From: Posidonia oceanica
Taxonomy: Eukaryota > Streptophyta > Magnoliopsida > Alismatales > Posidoniaceae
Assembly: GCA_037176725.1 (NCBI GenBank)
Contig: JAZBRS010000035.1
Span: 48,866,001 to 48,930,000, forward strand
DNA: 64,000 bases
Reading direction: 5' to 3'
Positions within the stretch are counted from its first letter, which is position 1. The number at the start of each line of letters is the position of its first letter. Below the pieces are notes generated by a model. It saw only the letters and a list, made by a program, of their open reading frames with translations, had not been told where the DNA came from and did not search any database. Of the stretch, positions 1-10,268 are shown piece by piece. A program made the translations under genes and the position numbers.

Positions 1-1204
1 CAACCATGTAGAGATAGCTTCAACGGGGTAGAAACTAAGGAGGAGATCGTGGGGATTTACCCTATCGCCGATCAAAAGGAAAAAGATTTAGACATCATGT
101 TTGAGATTTTACTCAGATTGGAATTGATAAAAGGATAGGTAGGAATTGGTTAGTTTTGGGAGGATCACATATCCTAAGGGTTTCTAACACTCATGAAGAA
201 CTATGCTCCGTTCGTGCTCCACTTCCAATGATATGAGAAATAATGCATAGATGCATGATTCAAGCAAACGATGCAATGAATGGTCCATATGGTAGGTTAG
301 GCCAGTGGGGTACAGTTTGTCTCAAACCATATAGACATGCAAAATGAATGAATGCAATTCATTATGGTCAAGTATTTTACGTTTTTGAGTGTGACCAGTA
401 CTCTCGGGAAAGGACCGTCGTCCCACAACTTTATTTGGCCAGTAAAGAGGTTCCATGAATAAAGAACCGGGTGAGGGAGTGAACCCTTCACCTGCCAAAC
501 CGATATTTTACCTTTTGGTCGAAGTGGTTGTGTCTGTGAACACTATATGAGCCTTTAAGGCATGGGCTCATTCTTCAGCTTTGCTCAGAGGTTAACAGTT
601 CCATCCTTCCTCAGGGAGTGCTGTGTGCAATAGCTTGACAGGACTTGCTGCTCCAGTCGCCTGTCTAGACGGCGTCTCTTTGTGTCACCTCTTATAATGG
701 CGCCCATATGATGTGCACCCATGTTCGAAATGAAGGCAGGAGAATTGACGCCCTGAGGAAGCCAGGTGTTTGTCGCCGCTATAGATGGTGAGACGTACTG
801 TAGGCGCCTTTTTAAGCAGTGACAAGGGCACGAGCACCAGGTTAAAAGTGAAATGTCGCCTGCTCCTTTGGCTCCCCTCCTCTCTTCTTTCTCCACTCTT
901 GTGCGCTCCTTCGGTTTTCGACGAAGCGATGTGTCCAGCGGCGTGGTTCTAGCATGGTTCTGGCGTATTCCGGTGGCATTCTTCCATTCCTCCTCCCTTG
1001 ATGGTGAGCGACAGTGAAGGTGGTGCGAGCGGTGGCCGCGCGAGTGTGAGTGACGGCAAGGCAAGCGGGGGCAGTGTTGACGGCGGCGATGGTGGGGTTT
1101 GCCAGCGACGAAGGTAACTTTTTCTCCCCTCCTCCTTGCTCTCTTTGCAATGTCTTGTTCTATCACTGTGATGTGGCCGACGGCTGAGGGGGGTACGGTT
1201 CGGG

Positions 1205-1620
1205 GAGATGGATTCTGTTGAATGAATTTGTGAATGAATTTTAGTTTGTGAATGGTGTTTTGATTAGTATGGATCAGTGAATTTTTAGTGAATGGATTTG
1301 GTCTTAAACAAGATTTTTTTTTTGGATTCGTTTGTTCTGTGAATACTTTCGCAAATGGCTTGTGAATGGGTTTTGTTGTTGAATTTTGTGAATGACACTT
1401 GAATGGTTTTTAAGTCTGCGGATGTGAATATTATGTTTTGATTTATGGTTTTTTCCTTGCGAATGGGTTTTCCTCTGAATGGCCATGCTAGGTTGTTAAG
1501 GTTCCATTTTCTTGAAATGAAATGGTATGGTTGCTTTGAAAAAGAAATGTCGTGTGGTTCTACAGTATCTGTGAATAATGTGCACATTTGTGAATGGTGT
1601 CAGGTTCTGCTCTCCTGAAT
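1205..1620. repeat. Degenerate GTGAATG-type short repeats
   Basis: Across about 400 bp the word GTGAATG or TGAATGG recurs at irregular spacing of roughly 15-40 bp, in a T-rich background. It looks like a decayed low-complexity tandem array. The open frames inside it are by-products of the repeat. Confidence 0.5.
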
Positions 1621-2157
1621 GGGAGCCCTGCAGTGGTTTGAATCTTGCAGCGAAGGTGGTTGCTGCGTATGTGGTTACGATGGATTTTTGGACTGGTTTT
1701 TCTTCTTTCTTTCTTTTTTTGTTTTTTTTTGTTTTTTTGGGTTTTTTGACTTTCTTGTTTGATGAGTGTGGTCACAACCCTTCTTCTTAGAAATCTAGCG
1801 TTATTGCCTAGTATTATCCACGGCGAGAGAATCCTCCCTTTCATTATACTTTTTTTTTTGAGAGCTTAGAACTTCGTACTAGCCTTAGTTGATTATTGTC
1901 TCCTTTATTTACTCAGTCCTTGAATTTCTAGGGTTTCCTACCCCTTACCTATGTGTGATGGGAGGATGGGAGGCTCGAGATACAGCAAGCTCTCGACGTT
2001 GGCTTGAGCTTTTAAGTTCCGCCTGCCAGGTTTGGTCCTAGTGTGCTTTTAATATTCCCTGGGGTTTCTTTTCTTTTTCTTTTGGCTTTCTTTCTTTCTT
2101 TTCTTTCTTTGCTTTTTTCTTTTGGGATTCCCCTCTCTTGTTATTTCCTGTAATTGC

Positions 2158-2375
2158 CTGCCCATCACTGCCTTTTGGGCTTATGCTATGACGGTACACT
2201 TACTTCGTCTGTTGTCTCACCCCGTTTTGAATACCCGCCCATCACTGCTTTCCGGGCTTATGCTATGACGGTGTACCCGCATTTTCGTGCACTCCTCTCT
2301 TTTGGGCGCTTTTCTAGGTCGAGTTAGGTGTGCTCATCCATCACCATCCTCTCGGATTTATGCTAGGATGCAGCA
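2158..2375 (+). repeat. Short tandem repeat, about three degenerate copies
   Basis: Copies begin near 2158, 2232 and 2336. Each contains CCCATCACTGC or a variant, followed by GGGCTTATGCTATGACGGT or a diverged form of it. The first two copies are about 74 bp apart and clearly alike. The third is weaker and about 100 bp further on. No coding role is evident. Confidence 0.55.
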
Positions 2376-2996
2376 CTATTTAGGGCAAGCAGATTTTATG
2401 ATATGCCTAGGCTCCGCGCCTGCCTTTCTCTTACCCCCGTACAAGGTGTATGTGAGAATAGGACAAAGTTGGGGTCACCCTAGTTACTCAGTTTCCTTTT
2501 TATTTGGGAGACAATTCCGTTTCCTCAACTAGTGCTTGGTTTTGGGCTCTCTCTAGACTTTAGCATGTTAGTTAAGGGTGTACTTCTCGAGTACATGTAA
2601 CTTCCGCAGATCTGAAGATATCTTCAGGTTGTCACAACCAGTTGTTGGACCTTCTCTGGGTGTTACAGTCTCTGCTTAAGAACCCCAGCTAATATTTTTG
2701 GCAATTCTGCTCAATGCTCTAAGTTATTGGGTGTAGTCCACACCCATCAATCATTATTAATATTTATCTTATTATTATTTACAATCCAGCCTAGTGTTAG
2801 AGACAAATAAAGACAAATAAAGGAAAAGAAATACTAAATGTCTTATTTACACCTTTAAAGTAAATTAACACTGCCCTTAGTCGGGTTCAGTGGAATTTCG
2901 TATCTCCCTCCCTAGATGAGGAGACTTACCTGAGGGGTGACTGTGGAAGTCTGTCCCTGGTGTGGAGTAGTGGTAAGGTATTTGCGGCGCATCTTT

Positions 2997-3440
2997 CTAT
3001 CTTTCTTTTGTCTTGCGCCCGATCCTTGCTTTGTCAGGGTCAGAGTTGGACTCCTCTCGACCCACTTCAGGTAGTGTGCCCCTGGTGGCTTTGTCTTTGA
3101 GTGAGGCTATCCGACTTCCTTTTCTTTTTGAAGTGCAGAAACTGATGTCTCTATTGGGTTTTGCGTCAACCTCTCCTTCATAATTGTAGTATTTATAACT
3201 GCCCCTAGGGCACCCATTTCTTTCTATAGGATCGGGAGGCTTGGGGGGAGGACTGATTACTGCCTGGGCTGCCTGTAGGTCTTGGCAGAGTGAATGAAGT
3301 GCAGCCTCCATGTCATACCAGTTTGAGTCTATATACTCATCATAGGTGGGTTGTCCATCGTACCGATTTGGATGAAGGGGAGAGGCGTGGACTGTTTCCC
3401 TCAAAGCTGTGTGTTCCTGCGTAGCATCTTGCTTTATCAT
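2997..3440 (-). CDS. Uncharacterised hydrophilic ORF immediately after the E1 protease frame
   Basis: This 147-codon frame starts at an ATG that overlaps the TGA ending the protease frame by four bases (ATGA, 3437-3440). It therefore lies in the -1 frame relative to protease. The product is hydrophilic, with a Pro-rich stretch near the middle (PPPKPPDP) and a Lys/Arg-rich C-terminus. No reverse transcriptase, RNase H or integrase motif is visible, and I do not recognise the family. It is free of stops although the preceding gag-protease frame has seven, but the frame is short enough for this to be chance. It may be the last coding piece of a gag-protease-only element. Confidence 0.35.
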   Translation of the reverse strand: MIKQDATQEHTALRETVHASPLHPNRYDGQPTYDEYIDSNWYDMEAALHSLCQDLQAAQAVISPPPKPPDPIERNGCPRGSYKYYNYEGEVDAKPNRDISFCTSKRKGSRIASLKDKATRGTLPEVGREESNSDPDKARIGRKTKER

Positions 3441-4006
3441 GTCATGGAATATCTGAGAATCTGCCCCTTCCTCGTACCAGTGATCATAAGCATACCACCC
3501 ATCAGGTGGCTCTTCATCGTATGACTCTGGTGATGGTAGTCTATTATTGCCTGGTTCTGGAGGAATGGGTTTACCCAGTGATTAGCCCTGATGATGATCA
3601 GCTCCCCTTGATTTTTGAATTTGAGAAGTTGATGCACGGGGGATGCCACAACGCCAATTTCTACCATCCAGGACCTACCCAGAATCAGCGATTCAGCCAG
3701 CTCCTCCTCCATTACTATAACTATGGTGGTGCTAGTGAGGGGGCCTATAGTAATGTCCATCTTGATGGTCCCCATCGCTTCTCTTTGGCTTTTATCATAG
3801 GCTGCGCAAGCAAAGCGATGTTTGGTGATCTTGTCTTCTTCAATGCCGAGACCATCAAGAGTGGATTAGGAGTAGACACTCTTGTTAGCACCAGTGTCAA
3901 CTAGTACTCCTGGAAGGGGACAATTATTGATGTCAACAGAGATGATTAATGGGCATGAGCGCTCCCCTAGAGTAGGCAGTTCCTCATCTCTGAAGACTAT
4001 ATTTCT
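3437..4006 (-). pseudogene. Retropepsin-like protease remnant of Tat-type element E1
   Basis: Read on the minus strand in the same frame as the upstream gag, this stretch encodes an aspartic-protease-like segment. The catalytic motif VDTGAN is visible with its Asp codon at 3896-3898. Later comes LILGRSWM, which resembles the LLGRPW motif near the end of plant retroelement proteases. The frame is broken by TAG at 4007-4009, which separates it from gag, and by TAA at 3866-3868 just after the active site. It ends in TGA at 3437-3439. In an active element the enzyme would cut the Gag-Pol precursor in the virus-like particle. This copy cannot make an intact enzyme. The active site is DTGA, whereas E3 has DNGS, so E1 and E3 are different families. 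Confidence 0.75.
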
Positions 4007-6130
4007 CTACTCAAACCTTGTGATGACTTCTTCGGCTGATTCGAGTTGTTCGTCCATGGGGAGGAAGTTAGAGGGCTCAGAAAAAGTGAGCTCGTTGATT
4101 CCCTCATCATTGTCCTGAGACTCCCATCCTAGTGTATCTTCCCAGGGTTTGTCTGAGTCCCCTTCTGACCATGCTGCTGTCACCGGTACTGTCGGTATAT
4201 CTGGTTCTTCTTCATCTCTGGTCGGTGGCTTTAGGTTAGGGTCTACCTGCATATGCTGAATGATCACTGGTTCTGGAGTTGCAAGTAGGATGTCTTCAGC
4301 CTCCATAAGGGCCACTAGATGATGGGGCAAGGGATTTTGATGTATCTGCATCCTCTGCTGTCCCCCTTGAGCTGCCTTTAATCTTGCTTTAAGCTCAGGC
4401 CACATGATTTCGCCTTGGTCATTTAAATCGTATATTTTGTCCTTGACAGTGAAGCATTCTTCAAGGGTATGTCCATTGTTTTGGTGATATGGGCAGTATT
4501 TGGACATATCGGCATTGGGAGGACTTGGTCTAAGCCCTGGGAGCTGTAGATCTCCACTCTCGATAAACATCCTGAATACATCGCGGAGTGGCTCAGGAAG
4601 TGGTAGATAGTTTTGCCTCTAAGGGCCTTTGTAGCTTCGTGGTGGAGGAACATTGTTATAGCTCCTCTGCCCCTGCTGTTGCCCCTTGTATTCATTGTTG
4701 GGTCGTCCTTGTTGAGCGTATACTGGGTAGGTTGGAGGCTGCAGGCACCAATGTTGCTGGGGTTGCTGTTGTTGAGACTGACACTGCCCCTACTGGTATT
4801 GTGGTTGATACGGCATTGATTGTCTCTGGCACTAGCTCTGATCCTGAATAGGCTACCCTTGGTACTGCTCTAGCTGACTTTGATATTGATGCCCAGACTG
4901 GTATTGAACTGGTTGCCCCGGGTATTGCATTGGTTGCCCTTGGCACTGGACTGACTGCCCTTGGGTCTGAACTTGGTACTCAGGTTGGTATTGGGGATTC
5001 CTCTGCCCCTTCCGTCCTTGCTGAGCCGAGACCTGCGTTGTACTGCCAATGACGCCTTCAAATGTATAGCCAGAGGTTTTCTTCTTGTCCTTTCCCTTGA
5101 TCTCTAAGAATGGTAAGTCCTCTTTGTTGTAGAGGATTCTTGCAGCACGCTCATACAATTGGGAGTAAGTTTGAAAGTCGCTCATTAGTAGTCCTGTCTT
5201 GAGTGCCCCTGTAGTATTCCTAGCTATGATCTCGATGGCTTGGTTTTCGGGAATATAGCATTCAAATCTGGCTTCCATGTCTCTCCATCTGTTGGCAAAG
5301 GTGGCAAACTCCTCATCAGGTTTCATCTTTTCGGCGAGGAGGTCTCCTATTGTTGGCTTTTGTGGTACCCGGTGGATGTATTGGCTCAGAAATTTCTCCT
5401 CCACCGTCTTAAAGTCTTGGAGATCGTGGGTTGTGAGTGTGTCAAACCATTTCAGTGCCTCCCCTTCAAGTGTCTTGAAGAAGAGGTAGACCGTGAGCTC
5501 ATGGTCATAACGGTAGGGCAAAGCATCCATGGTGAAGGTGGCTAGATGGCTCCTTGGATCCTCTGTCCCATTGTATCTCCTCATCTTTGACATTTTAAAT
5601 CCCAGGGGAAGAGTGAAATGAGGGAATTTGGAGGTGTCGAAGCCCACCGGAGCTTTTGATGTAACCCCTGCCTCTGCAAATGTCTTTGAGATTATTTTCT
5701 TGACGTTCGGTCCCGACATGGCCTGTTGCCCCTAGCTTAGGTGTCTGAGAGTCTAGTGGAATTGTGGTGATGGAGAGGGGTTATATGGTGGAGAGAAGGG
5801 TAAGGATTGAGGTGGAGCGTAGTAGGATTGCATGGTCAGGAGCGGTTGCGGTGATTGGGGTGGTATGGTTTGCTGGAGGGAAGGGTAGGTTGGTGTTGCA
5901 TGGTATTGTGCGGATGGACTTTGGGTAGGAAAGTTTACTATGGGGTTTGGTGGTATGGTGTAGGCATGAGTGGGTGTGGTTGATGGGCTTTGGAGGGGAT
6001 TTAGGAAAGAAGGTTGGTGGATGAATGGGATTTGTGGGCTCCTAAACGAGGGATGGTGCTGTGCCAGGAATTGGTAGATCTCATTAGTCGCTTCCTTAGA
6101 CAAATGGGAAGTGGCAGACATAGGCGGCAC
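4007..6130 (-). pseudogene. Gag remnant of Tat-type Ty3/gypsy element E1
   Basis: One minus-strand frame runs from about 6230 to 4007. First comes a Pro/Gln-rich N-terminal part (5753-6130). The Gag core follows at 4853-5719, with the typical ALKWFDTL segment and the run EEKFLSQYIHR. Then come a Gln/Tyr-rich linker (about 4620-5060) and a zinc-knuckle-like motif CPYHQNNGHTLEEC near 4450-4500. The spacing of that motif is C-X2-H-X4-H-X4-C. Gag builds the cytoplasmic virus-like particle and binds element RNA. In-frame TAG codons occur at 5753, 5732, 4853, 4790, 4619 and 4007, so this is a pseudogene. The start is uncertain: the frame stays open upstream of the ATG at 6130 for at least 30 codons. 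No RT or integrase follows the protease. Confidence 0.85.
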
Positions 6131-6489
6131 TACGAGGGAGGTTACCCCGGGAAGCGTGTGTTCAGTCGGGGCACTCCATGGTTGCGAGTGGCTTATTTCT
6201 CTTTCTCTTTCCCTTTCAACTCCCTCTCCATGAGGCTAACCCTAACTGTAACTTGGTGAAGAAAATACGGGCGTGGGGCCTGTAGAAGGATAATTGTATG
6301 GTATTGATGCATGGGGAAATAGCCGGCAAGCCCTTTATTGCATGAAGTTCGAAGCATCTGGCTCTTTTGCATGTGACAATGGAGTGCTGAAGAGGAATTC
6401 ATGTTGGCTCCCGGAATTGTTTGTTTGTGCTGCAGAAGTAGGGGCAGACATGCATGAAGTGACTTGGGCCATGCTTGATGCAGTGCAAC

Positions 6490-7140
6490 TCTTAAACTTT
6501 TGAGTTTTGAATTTAAGTTCGAATATTGAATTTGATTTTGAATTTAAATTTAAATTTGATTTTGATTTTGATTCCAAATTCTAGCTTGGAGCCTTTAATT
6601 TAAATTCAAATTTTGAATTTGGATTTTAAATTCAAGATTTGACTTTGAATTTGAATTCTTGGATTCGAATTTTAGTTTGAATTTGGGGTTCAAATTTTGA
6701 TTCTGAACTTTGATTTTGAATTTGAATTCGAGTTTTAACTTTGAAATTGATTTTCAATCCGAGATCTAATTGAATTTTGATTTTGAATTCAAATTTTGAT
6801 TTTGAATTTTAATTCGAATTTGAATCTCGATTTCAAACTTTTAATCTAACTTTTAATTCAAATTTGAATATGAATTATTTAGTTTGAATTCGAAATGGGA
6901 TTTAAACTTTAATTTGAATTCAAATTTGTTTTTGGAGTTGGTTTTGAATTCAAATTTGGAACTGATCTTGAGTTTTGAATTCGAATTGGAATTGGGATTT
7001 GGATTCGAATTTGGATTTTTAATTTAGAATTTGAATTCGAATTTTGATTTGAATTTGAATGTGAACTCAAATTTGAATTTTCAATTTAAATTTTAATTTT
7101 GAATCCAAATTTTGAATTTGAATTTAATTTTCATTTTTTC
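6490..7140. repeat. AT-rich degenerate repeat of TTTGAATTY words
   Basis: About 650 bp consist almost entirely of variants of TTTGAATTT, AATTCAAATT and TTTTGATTT. These form many short inverted matches, because GAATTC and AAATTT are self-complementary. The region lies upstream of the E1 gag frame, so it would fall in its leader. A scaffold-attachment or unwinding role is possible but unsupported. Confidence 0.75.
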
Positions 7141-7408
7141 CTTTTTTTTTTTGTCTTTTGTTATGAATGCTAGAAAAATAAATAAATTACAGACTCTTAA
7201 AAAAACAACTTACACAAGACTTCTAAGAAAAGAAAATTACAGACTAGAAGGAAAGAAAGTAATTACAAATTGTTCAAACAAAAAGAAATACCCGGTGACT
7301 GCTTCAACGTCTCTGCAGTTCATACCACTGATTATGGCCAAACCATCCTGTAAACAAGGCATGCCGGCGCGATCTCCCTGCAGTTGCCTGTAAGACAGGC
7401 GACGAAAC
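7141..7408. other. Flank of the E2 insertion site, unassigned
   Basis: I see no gene here. The word GTTGCCTGTAAGACAGGCGAC at 7383-7403 is a short inverted repeat. It resembles several GTCGCC...GGCGAC words in 20690-22500, on the far side of E2. This supports the view that 7141-7413 and 19886-23007 were one continuous sequence before E2 inserted. Confidence 0.5.
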
Positions 7409-7413
7409 ACGTC
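7409..7413 (+). repeat. Left target-site duplication of E2 (ACGTC)
   Basis: The five bases directly before the 5' LTR are ACGTC. The same five bases follow the 3' LTR at 19886-19890. A perfect 5-bp duplication is the normal footprint of Ty3/gypsy integrase and fixes both element ends. Confidence 0.93.
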
Positions 7414-7631
7414 TGTAGACACCCCGATTTGGTAGTCATTCATTAGCGGTTTTCTCCCGGAAGAATGTGCTCTGTCGTGGCGGACCCCACCAATCCTAAA
7501 CTCCAAACCTAAGCCCTCACTACTCATCAAACCCATTCACATATCCCAAACCATAGCCAAACCAAGCCCAACCCAACCAAACACCAAAACCACCAAAGCC
7601 CACTGCAGAGTGTGGGACGTTGGAGGATCTG

Positions 7632-7732
7632 CGTCCTACGTAAGACGCCAGATATTCTACGTCTTACGTAAGACGGTGTATTCTCTGCGTCTTATGTAAG
7701 ACGCAATCAGCATTGCATCTTATGTAAGACGC
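7632..7732 (+). promoter_or_regulatory. Four 18-bp ACGT-core palindromes in E2 U3 (5' LTR)
   Basis: Four copies of a word close to GCGTCTTACGTAAGACGC lie at 7632-7649, 7660-7677, 7687-7704 and 7715-7732. The consensus is a perfect palindrome with a TACGTA centre, and the four copies are spaced 27-28 bp apart. ACGT-core palindromes are the classic binding sites of plant bZIP factors. The array ends about 220 bp upstream of the TATA box, so an enhancer role is reasonable but inferred. Confidence 0.65.
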
Positions 7733-7950
7733 AATGCATCAGTGGCCGAGGATTGGCTTGCCCATTTGCATCCAAAACACTCAATCCTCATTCCCCATTG
7801 GCCCATGCAGATCTTGGAGTGTTCTTTGGCCATTCTAGACCATCGTGCCGCCCTGTGCAAGCCAAATTCCCATGCATTCCATCACAATTCATCCTCACCA
7901 GCCGTTTGCATCTCAGATTTGAACTTGTGGCATCCATGCAACGTCCAGCC

Positions 7951-7957
7951 TATAAAA
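7951..7957 (+). promoter_or_regulatory. TATA box of E2 5' LTR
   Basis: TATAAAA occurs in the context CCAGCCTATAAAACTC and is conserved at the matching place in the 3' LTR (17795-17801). It would set the U3/R boundary about 30 bp downstream, near 7985. No transcript evidence is available. Confidence 0.6.
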
Positions 7958-8801
7958 CTCATTCCAACCGACCTTTGGCCTCCGGTTGCCTCCCTCCTTG
8001 CTCCCATGGTATCTCAGGCCTTCCCGAGCACCTCCAGCAGCCCCTCTCGCCGACAATTCTCTCTTCTCCAGCGAGAGTACACCCATCGCGGCCATAGCAT
8101 CTAGCCGCCCAATACCACCCTATCCAGAGCTTCGCCTCCACTCTCCAGCCACCCTCTGACTCAACCAGAGCACAATCTCCACACTCCCGACCTCCAAGCT
8201 TCCCTTCCAGCAACATCCATCAGCATAGCCGAGCACCGGTGGACCACCAGCAACCTCCCTCCGCCGTCGCTTGAGCCGCAGAGCGGGAGAGCCGCCAGAG
8301 TTGAGGAACACAACCTCCATAGGTAAGTTTCATCTCTTCCTTGGTACGACCATTGCTTCTCCATTGTTGGTGCTTCATTTCGATGCAATTCATAGAGTTT
8401 TCATCACATTTTCTTCTCTGTTTTTGCCTTCTTCTTCATCTTCGGCGATGGGTCCCTTGCATGAAGCCGTCGGCCATTGACTGTGGAGCTTACCCATTTG
8501 TCCAAGACCCATGCATTGCATCTGGAAATCGTCCCTCCACCTTCCCAAACCTCCACAATGAGCCATAGTTGAGCTCTGTGAGGTCCCTAGTCCTCCAATG
8601 GCCGGAGAACTCACTAGATTCCGGTGAGAGGCAAGTGGAGGTGGGTGGAGCGATCCAAATGCCCATTTAGCATAAATTTTACATGGTTGTGATTGTTGAT
8701 GCATGCTCTTGCTTATTTGACAGTTTTCCATCCAATTTGAATTGATTTGAAAGCTTAATCATGATCTGAGGCACCCTGAGGTGTAGGACACCGGAGCTGG
8801 T

Positions 8802-9284
8802 GCGTCCAATGTAGGACGTAGCCATTCCCAGCGTCTTATGCCTCAATTGGCATTTTCAGCATTTTTCTCTCGCATTGGAGATTTAAACATTTTCTAAGAT
8901 CAGATTCATAGTGCATGCATCTATCATACACGCATTCATTTCATGTTTTGATCTTATGGTTTCTTTCCTTGGAATCCTTTTTTAATCAGGAAGAGTTCCT
9001 GTTTAAAATATGAATTCATTCGTTGAACGCTGGAGATCCCGCGTCCAACGTTAGACGCAGGATCCCTAGCGTTTAACACTTTTAGTCTGCTGCATTCTAT
9101 TTTGAGGCTTGCATCCCTTGATTCTAAGTATGTCGACTTTTGTTTTGATTATCGAGCCTGATTTTCATATCCACAGTTGCTACATTGCATTAAAATCATT
9201 ATTTATCAAAATATGCATGCACATTCTTCAAAACCTGAGTTTAGGTGTTAGACGCTGAGGATCCCAGCGTCCAACGTAGGACGT
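8802..9284 (+). repeat. Three spaced GCGTCCAACGTWGGACGC palindromes in E2 LTR
   Basis: Copies at 8802-8819, 9041-9058 and 9267-9284 are diverged forms of an 18-bp palindrome with an AACGTT or AACGTA centre. Start-to-start spacing is 239 and 226 bp. The same word recurs at similar spacing in the antisense block at 10269-13550. Confidence 0.65.
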
Positions 9285-10093
9285 TGGTGTTTCCCTCGTT
9301 CAACACTTTAAGTCAACTGCATCCTGATTTGGATTTGTTTCTTTGATTCGCTTGTCGTTTTCCGCATCTGATCGCTTCCAGTGCATGCTCTAGCATCTAT
9401 GCATGTTGCTTGATCACTATCTCTCTGTTTCATACCTTGCATCCAGTTTTCTCGTGGTTTTCCGCTTCCACCTTGATTCCCTTTGCATGCCGTGTCCTTG
9501 CATTACATGGTTTTTCCGTCGTTTTGTTTCTCACCTGCATTGCATCCAGGGTGATGATGTTTACTGTCTATAGTTCTTTGGAACCAAGTCATGCCCAGTT
9601 TAGAACACTGGTAGCGTAGCTGAGCACATAGATCGCCTGTTTTGTTTTTCATCATGCATCATGGCATCTTAAGCATACATTTAAGCATATCAAAGCATTC
9701 ATAGCATGGCATAGCATTCCTCGCCTACGAGCATACAGCTATTGGCAAGCATTGCCTACATTTCATACATGCGAGCGAGATTAGCCTAGAAAGACCGCTT
9801 CTCGAGCGTATGGAGGTGCCTAACACGTTCTCCATGCATAACAGGAGTCCTTACCCTTTCTCTTGGCCCACAATTTCCATCGTGTCTGCATCCATTGGCA
9901 TGAGTCATATATTTAGCATCATATTGCATGCATATCATTGTTTTCTTGATTTTCCTCGTCTTCCGACAATAGACTAGGTGGCGACTCCGTGTTTTGTCTT
10001 ATTCTTTTGTTTTCTTCGCCAATCATCCGTGACTCTCTCTTTTCACCCGTGTTGGTCGATCCGGCATCACGACGGGGATGGTCATTAGGACAG

Positions 10094-10111
10094 TGGCGAC
10101 TCCGCTGGAGA
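10094..10111 (+). other. E2 primer-binding site
   Basis: TGGCGACTCCGCTGGAGA starts one base after the 5' LTR end. It differs by one base from the E3 site TGGCGACTCCGCTGGGGA. Sites of this type are complementary to a tRNA 3' end; Ogre elements have been reported to use tRNA-Arg. I have not verified the tRNA identity here. Confidence 0.85.
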
Positions 10112-10268
10112 GGTTTGTGGACTCCGGCTTTCGTTTCCGCCTTCCTCACTTGCCTAGTTTATTGCTTGTGCTTGCTTTGCTTTTGCTTGCATTTTTATGC
10201 TTATCAATGCTTTAATTCTTGCTTAATGCCATGCTTACTTGCCTTTTGAGTGCTGAATGCTTACTTGC
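10112..10268 (+). other. E2 leader before the antisense block
   Basis: These 157 bp resemble the start of the E3 leader: both share a segment like GACTCCGGCTTTCG shortly after the PBS, followed by TTGCTT-rich sequence. No open frame is supported. Confidence 0.55.

Larger units (their letters stand above)
1..2996. other. Gene-less stretch downstream of the E1 gag-protease remnant
   Basis: I see no credible protein-coding gene here. The open frames present (for example 585-1166 on the minus strand) are low-complexity, Arg/Ser/Pro-rich and match no family I recognise. The stretch lies on the 3' side of the minus-strand E1 gag-protease remnant, so it is probably the element's non-coding 3' interior, or older repeat DNA. 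It holds degenerate GTGAATG repeats, T-rich tracts around 1688-1760 and 2064-2125, and a short tandem repeat listed separately. No LTR end, primer-binding site or polypurine tract could be recognised. The left end is cut by the window. Confidence 0.5.
7414..10092 (+). repeat. E2 5' LTR (2679 bp)
   Basis: The LTR begins TGTAGACACCCCGATTTGG and ends with CA just before the PBS. U3 includes four ACGT-core palindromes (7632-7732) and a TATA box at 7951. Further palindromes lie at 8802, 9041 and 9267. Near the 3' end is a block of about 90 bp (9781-9870), containing GGTGCCTAACACGTTC and AACAGGAGTCCTTACCC, that is shared with the E3 LTR. A PBS-like word TGGCGACTCCG is embedded at 9979-9989, about 100 bp before the LTR end. 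Confidence 0.93.

Noticed and set aside
585..1166. Minus-strand frame of 193 codons
   Set aside because: Low-complexity basic product without motifs, overlapping another frame (842-1150); no family recognised.
7742..8104. Plus-strand frames in the E2 LTR near the TATA box (also 17586-17941)
   Set aside because: Overlapping frames in the LTR spanning the TATA box; they carry frame-shifting differences between the two LTRs and no domain.
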